The notes under the pieces: model-generated
Database searches by the model: none
Told to the model about the DNA's origin: nothing
The model's input: only the letters and a program-made list of their open reading frames with translations
Source of the DNA: Thermococcus sp. Bubb.Bath
Lineage (GTDB): Archaea; Methanobacteriota_B; Thermococci; Thermococcales; Thermococcaceae
Direction: 5' to 3'
Assembly: GCF_012027595.1 (NCBI RefSeq)
Contig: NZ_SNUR01000003.1
Coordinates: 186,001 to 250,000 of the forward strand
Length of the DNA stretch: 64,000 bases
Position numbers and translations under genes: made by a program
Shown: piece after piece, positions 61,247 through 64,000 of the stretch
Layout of the letters: each line of letters starts with the position of its first letter
Numbering within the stretch: the stretch's first letter is position 1

Positions 61247-61453
61247 ATGGAGAATGTTGAAAAAATACTGAGTGAGCTTCCCCCTGCGGCGAGAAAGGAG
61301 CTTCTCGACTACGCCGAGTTCCTCATGAAGAAATACAAAAAGAAGGGCAAGAAGTTTACCTTCTCCTGGGAAGGGAAGTTAAAGGACATTAAAATGAGCT
61401 CCGTAGAGCTCCAGCGCAGGCCACTGGAGTGGAGGAAGGATGTATCTGGTTGA
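61247..61453 (+). CDS. Antitoxin (DUF2281/VapB-like)
   Basis: 68 residues. It starts with a helical block VEKILSELPPAARKELLDYAEFLMKKY typical of DUF2281-type antitoxins, then a basic/aromatic segment FTFSWEGKLKDI and a C-terminal toxin-binding tail SVELQRRPLEWRKD. The stop lies 14 bases inside the PIN toxin gene. It should neutralise that toxin and bind the operator near 61207-61240. Confidence 0.8.
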   Translation: MENVEKILSELPPAARKELLDYAEFLMKKYKKKGKKFTFSWEGKLKDIKMSSVELQRRPLEWRKDVSG

Positions 61454-61820
61454 TACGAACGTCTTTCTGGAGATACTCCTCAGCCAAGAAAAGAAAGAGG
61501 AAGCCAAACGATTCCTGATCGAAAACGAAGGCAAGCTTTCCGTTAGTGATTTCGCCCTTCATTCCATTGGGATAATCCTGTTCAAACTAAAACGGCCCGA
61601 GGTTTTCAGGGAGTTCCTCAACGATGTTCTGCCCAATGTAACCCTCCTCACACTTCCAGAGGGCAAATACGAATACGTTGTGGAAATTCACCTTCAGAGT
61701 GGTTTGGATTTTGACGATGCCTACCAGTGTGCCCTGGCAAGGACGTTCAACCTCACGATTGCAACCCTCGACAGCGACCTTCTCAGGGCCCCGCAGGATG
61801 TAAAGGTGAAACTGCTCTAA
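61440..61820 (+). CDS. PIN-domain toxin (VapC-like)
   Basis: 126 residues. The canonical start MYLVDTNVFLEILL (Asp5, Thr6, Asn7) is present. The later acidic residues are in GLDFDDAYQCALA and ATLDSDLL. It is an Mg-dependent RNase toxin, paired with the overlapping antitoxin. cobY begins 16 bases downstream, so this unit also sits inside the cobalamin cluster. Confidence 0.85.
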   Translation: MYLVDTNVFLEILLSQEKKEEAKRFLIENEGKLSVSDFALHSIGIILFKLKRPEVFREFLNDVLPNVTLLTLPEGKYEYVVEIHLQSGLDFDDAYQCALARTFNLTIATLDSDLLRAPQDVKVKLL

Positions 61821-61836
61821 ATTCACGGTGGTATCT

Positions 61837-62394
61837 TTGATAATTATCCTCGCTGGAGGAAGATCAACGCGCATGGGGAAGGAGAAGCCCGTTCTTAGGA
61901 TAGCTGGAAAGGAGATGCTCCTATGGATTTACGAAACTGCTTCGAAGGTCGGCAAGACCATCGTTGCCCTCTCACGAAACACACCGAAGACGAAGGAGCT
62001 GTGTCTCCGTGAGGGGATTCCCTTCATTGAAACGCCAGGTAAAGGATACGTTGAGGACGTTCGGTGGCTCCTGAGGGAGTTCGGGCCTTTTATAAGCTCC
62101 TCAGCAGACATTCCCTTCGTAAAGCCGAGCGATTTTTATGCCCTCAAAAAGGCATTCGACAGAAGGGAGAGTCTGACTGGAGTTCTGCCTCTCCAGAAAG
62201 TTCCCAAAGACCTTAAACCGCTCGTTTACCAGGGTTACGCGGTAGTAGGCCTCAACGCCGTGGGCCTTGATGGGGAGAGGTTCTTTGAACTTGAGAACCC
62301 GCTTTTGGCATTAAACGTCAACACGCCGGAAGAGTTAAAGCTCGCTGAAAGGATAGAGAGACTCGTTAGGGGGGATGAAAGTGAGATACCGTAA
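61837..62394 (+). CDS. cobY: GTP:adenosylcobinamide-phosphate guanylyltransferase
   Basis: About 185 residues with a nucleotidyltransferase fold. LAGGRSTRMGKEKPVLRIAGKEML is the GTP-binding signature (G-G-x-S-T-R-M-G), and SSADIPFVKPSDFY the metal region. CobY is the archaeal, non-orthologous replacement of CobU and attaches GMP to adenosylcobinamide-phosphate made through CbiB. The TTG at 61837 has GGTGG five bases before it; the in-frame GTG at 61828 would put that site inside the gene. Confidence 0.88.
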   Translation: MIIILAGGRSTRMGKEKPVLRIAGKEMLLWIYETASKVGKTIVALSRNTPKTKELCLREGIPFIETPGKGYVEDVRWLLREFGPFISSSADIPFVKPSDFYALKKAFDRRESLTGVLPLQKVPKDLKPLVYQGYAVVGLNAVGLDGERFFELENPLLALNVNTPEELKLAERIERLVRGDESEIP

Positions 62395-62596
62395 TAGGAT
62401 AGCGAGTGCTTTGGCATTAATCCTCCTTGTGATGGTCGGGACTGTCCTCCTAACAGGTTTTCTGCTTTTTGCTCTCCTCCTGTTCGCGATTTTTCTTCTG
62501 CTCATCGCCGGTCTCTACGTTTACATACGCCTAAAGCTCTGGTGGAGGAAGAGACATCCGCCTAAAGAGCTTGAGAGGCCGGAGGATTACGTCTAA
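62375..62596 (+). CDS. Small two-TM membrane protein
   Basis: 73 residues. It has a basic start (MKVRYRNR), two adjacent hydrophobic segments ([20 protein letters not shown] and [19 protein letters not shown]), then a basic/acidic tail ([20 protein letters not shown]). It overlaps the end of cobY by 20 bases. A GTG at 62381 is an alternative start, given GGGGGATG before it. No family is known. It may help a membrane-bound step of the cobalamin cluster, purely from position. Confidence 0.65.
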   Translation: MKVRYRNRIASALALILLVMVGTVLLTGFLLFALLLFAIFLLLIAGLYVYIRLKLWWRKRHPPKELERPEDYV

Positions 62597-64000
62597 AGTC
62601 CCAGCCCCTCGATGATGTAGTCTATGTCAACGCTCCTCTTCACAACACTGGCAAACCTCTCTATCTCCTCCTCAATGCTCCACTCCCCGACCTTCACAGG
62701 TTCAAGACCCTTCTCAGCCCTCAAGGTGTTGAGAAACCGCTCCGTGAAGGCGAAGTTGTGGAAGATTCCGTGGAGGTAGGTGCCGAAGGCCCTCTTGCCT
62801 ATAGCTCCTTCGGGCTCAAAGGCCCCGCTCCCGTTTATCGAGGTGATCACCGAGAAAGGTTTATCGCTTGTGGAGCGCCCCATCCTGATCTCGTAGCCCT
62901 CAACCATCATCCCTTTCGCAGGCTCCCACAGCACCTCAGCCCTCAGGTAGTTCGTCCTCTTCTCCCGGGAAAAGACGGTTTTGGCTGGAAGGAGACCGAT
63001 GCCCTTGATTTTTCCGCGTTTTGATTCAACATCATCAACTATCTCCTCCCCAAGCATCTGGAAGCCGCCGCATACTCCCACGACGAAAGAGCCTTCCCTG
63101 TGGGCTTCGATTATCGCATCCTCAATCCCGTTCTCCCTCATCCAGAGCAAATCCTCCACGGTGTTCTTGCTTCCGGGAATTATTATGAGGTCGCCACTTA
63201 TTTCCTCAGCCCTCGTCACGTAATCCACGCCGTTCGCCCAGTGGAGAGGCTCGAAGTCAGTGAAGTTGCTTATATGCGGGAGCTTGATTATCTGGATGTG
63301 CAGGTCGCCCTTAACCTTCGGGAACTCGGCAAGCGAGTCCTCTTCAGGCAGGCGGTGGTCTATGTAGGGCACAACGCCGAGAACCGGCTTTCCGTAGCGC
63401 TCTTCGAGGAACTCAAAGCCCGGCTTTAGGAGGGAAGGGTCACCCCGGAACTTGTTGAAGACGAAGCCCATAACGAGGTTCCGCTCCTCCCCGCTCAAAA
63501 GCTCCATGGTTCCGACGAGCTGGGCAAAGCTCCCGCCCCTGTCTATGTCTGCAACAAGAATGACCGGAGCGTTTACGGACCTCGCAACGCGCATGTTGGC
63601 TATGTCGTAGTCCTTGAGGTTTATCTCGACCGGCGAGCCGGCTCCCTCGATTATGACCAGCTCGTGCTCCCCTATGAGGGCTTTCAGGGCTTCCACCGCC
63701 TTCCTAAAAAGTTCCTCCTTCCGCGAGAGCATGTAATCCCTGGCGGAGACGCTCCCCATCGGCTTCCCCATGAAGACGACTTGGCTCCTCAGGTTGCCCT
63801 CGGGCTTGAGTAGGATCGGGTTGAACCTCACGCTCGGCTTTTTCTTGCAGGCGAGCGCCTGAAGGTACTGGGCGCGGCTTATCTCGCCCCCTTCGATGCT
63901 CGGTGCCGAGTTGAGGCTCATATTCTGGCTCTTGAAGGGAACAACGTCATAGCCGAGGTTCGCAAAGATTCTGCAGAGGGCCGCAACGAGAAGCGACTTT
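62593..64000 (-). CDS. cbiP: Cobyric acid synthase (5' end beyond window)
   Basis: The frame is open to the window edge (codons from 63999: [12 protein letters not shown], then [11 protein letters not shown]). An ATP-binding DTBS-like domain ([42 protein letters not shown]) is followed by a class I glutamine amidotransferase domain with the catalytic Cys in [11 protein letters not shown] and the His in [10 protein letters not shown]. It amidates cobyrinic diamide on four side chains using glutamine and ATP. Only the first few residues with the Walker A start are missing. It is convergent with and overlaps the small membrane protein by four bases. Confidence 0.93.
   Translation of the reverse strand, partial: KSLLVAALCRIFANLGYDVVPFKSQNMSLNSAPSIEGGEISRAQYLQALACKKKPSVRFNPILLKPEGNLRSQVVFMGKPMGSVSARDYMLSRKEELFRKAVEALKALIGEHELVIIEGAGSPVEINLKDYDIANMRVARSVNAPVILVADIDRGGSFAQLVGTMELLSGEERNLVMGFVFNKFRGDPSLLKPGFEFLEERYGKPVLGVVPYIDHRLPEEDSLAEFPKVKGDLHIQIIKLPHISNFTDFEPLHWANGVDYVTRAEEISGDLIIIPGSKNTVEDLLWMRENGIEDAIIEAHREGSFVVGVCGGFQMLGEEIVDDVESKRGKIKGIGLLPAKTVFSREKRTNYLRAEVLWEPAKGMMVEGYEIRMGRSTSDKPFSVITSINGSGAFEPEGAIGKRAFGTYLHGIFHNFAFTERFLNTLRAEKGLEPVKVGEWSIEEEIERFASVVKRSVDIDYIIEGLGL

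Noticed and set aside
1-64000. CRISPR arrays, tRNA or rRNA genes, replication origin
   Set aside because: No regularly spaced repeats, cloverleaf sequence or rRNA signature was seen by eye; a covariance-model scan would be needed to exclude them fully.

Overview
This window is chromosomal DNA from a hyperthermophilic euryarchaeon of the Thermococcales, most likely a Thermococcus. The evidence is the maltodextrin ABC transporter / GH57 amylopullulanase / TrmB-type regulator locus, a CGP-CTERM tail on the amylopullulanase, DUF835 and DUF2226 proteins, archaeal MAT, RNase P Pop5, PdaD, archaeal cobalamin-salvage enzymes, and BRE/TATA promoters with GGTGAT-type ribosome binding sites. Genes are densely packed and often overlap. 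No tRNA, rRNA, CRISPR array or intact transposon was seen. From memory, gene order around the maltodextrin locus resembles the T. kodakarensis TK1769-TK1782 region.

Layout. 0-5.5 kb: a KaiC/RecA-like ATPase cut by the window edge, an exported protein overlapping a TctA-family permease, and two RNA methyltransferases flanking a C/D box sRNA. 5.5-6.8 kb: a full-length serpin gene broken by at least eight frameshifts. 6.8-10.8 kb: M20 peptidase, MBL-fold hydrolase, phosphoglucosamine mutase, UPF0146. 10.8-24.4 kb: the maltodextrin regulon, consisting of binding protein, two permeases, amylopullulanase, MalK, cyclomaltodextrinase, the glycolytic regulator Tgr and a glycogen synthase. One near-perfect and one weaker Tgr operator (TGM) lie in its promoters. 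Together these genes bind, import, cleave and store alpha-glucans. 24.4-26.7 kb: RNase P Pop5, a radical SAM protein, DUF835. 26.75-29.7 kb: a visibly AT-richer island with a collapsed vapBC relic, a secreted C39-like cysteine peptidase and a cysteine-rich exported protein whose reading frame runs into ileS antisense. 29.7-40.9 kb: ileS, DUF401, YjjX-type NTPase, creatininase family, flippase-like protein, polyamine genes speE and pdaD, antiporter. 40.9-50.3 kb: DUF2226 divergent from a TrkA-N/DHH fusion, a GC-rich possible H/ACA RNA, mat, an Lhr helicase with metallophosphoesterase, and a membrane-tethered winged-helix regulator. 50.4-55.9 kb: His-rich exported protein, two TauE/SafE exporters, hydroxyacid dehydrogenase, HAD hydrolase, Lrp-type ligand-binding domain. 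56-64 kb: a cobalamin-salvage cluster (cobD-like, cbiB, cobZ, cobS, cobY, cbiP) interrupted by uracil-DNA glycosylase, a Dph6-like ATPase and two PIN toxin-antitoxin pairs, one translationally coupled to cobZ.

The most noteworthy items are the serpin pseudogene, the C/D sRNA, the possible H/ACA RNA, the vapB-vapC deletion relic, the TGM operators, the palindrome between DUF2226 and TrkA-DHH, and the toxin-antitoxin genes inside the cobalamin operon. No clearly new multi-gene system was found. The best candidates for undescribed biology are the peptidase / Cys-rich pair in the AT-rich island and the membrane-anchored regulator near the His-rich exported protein.
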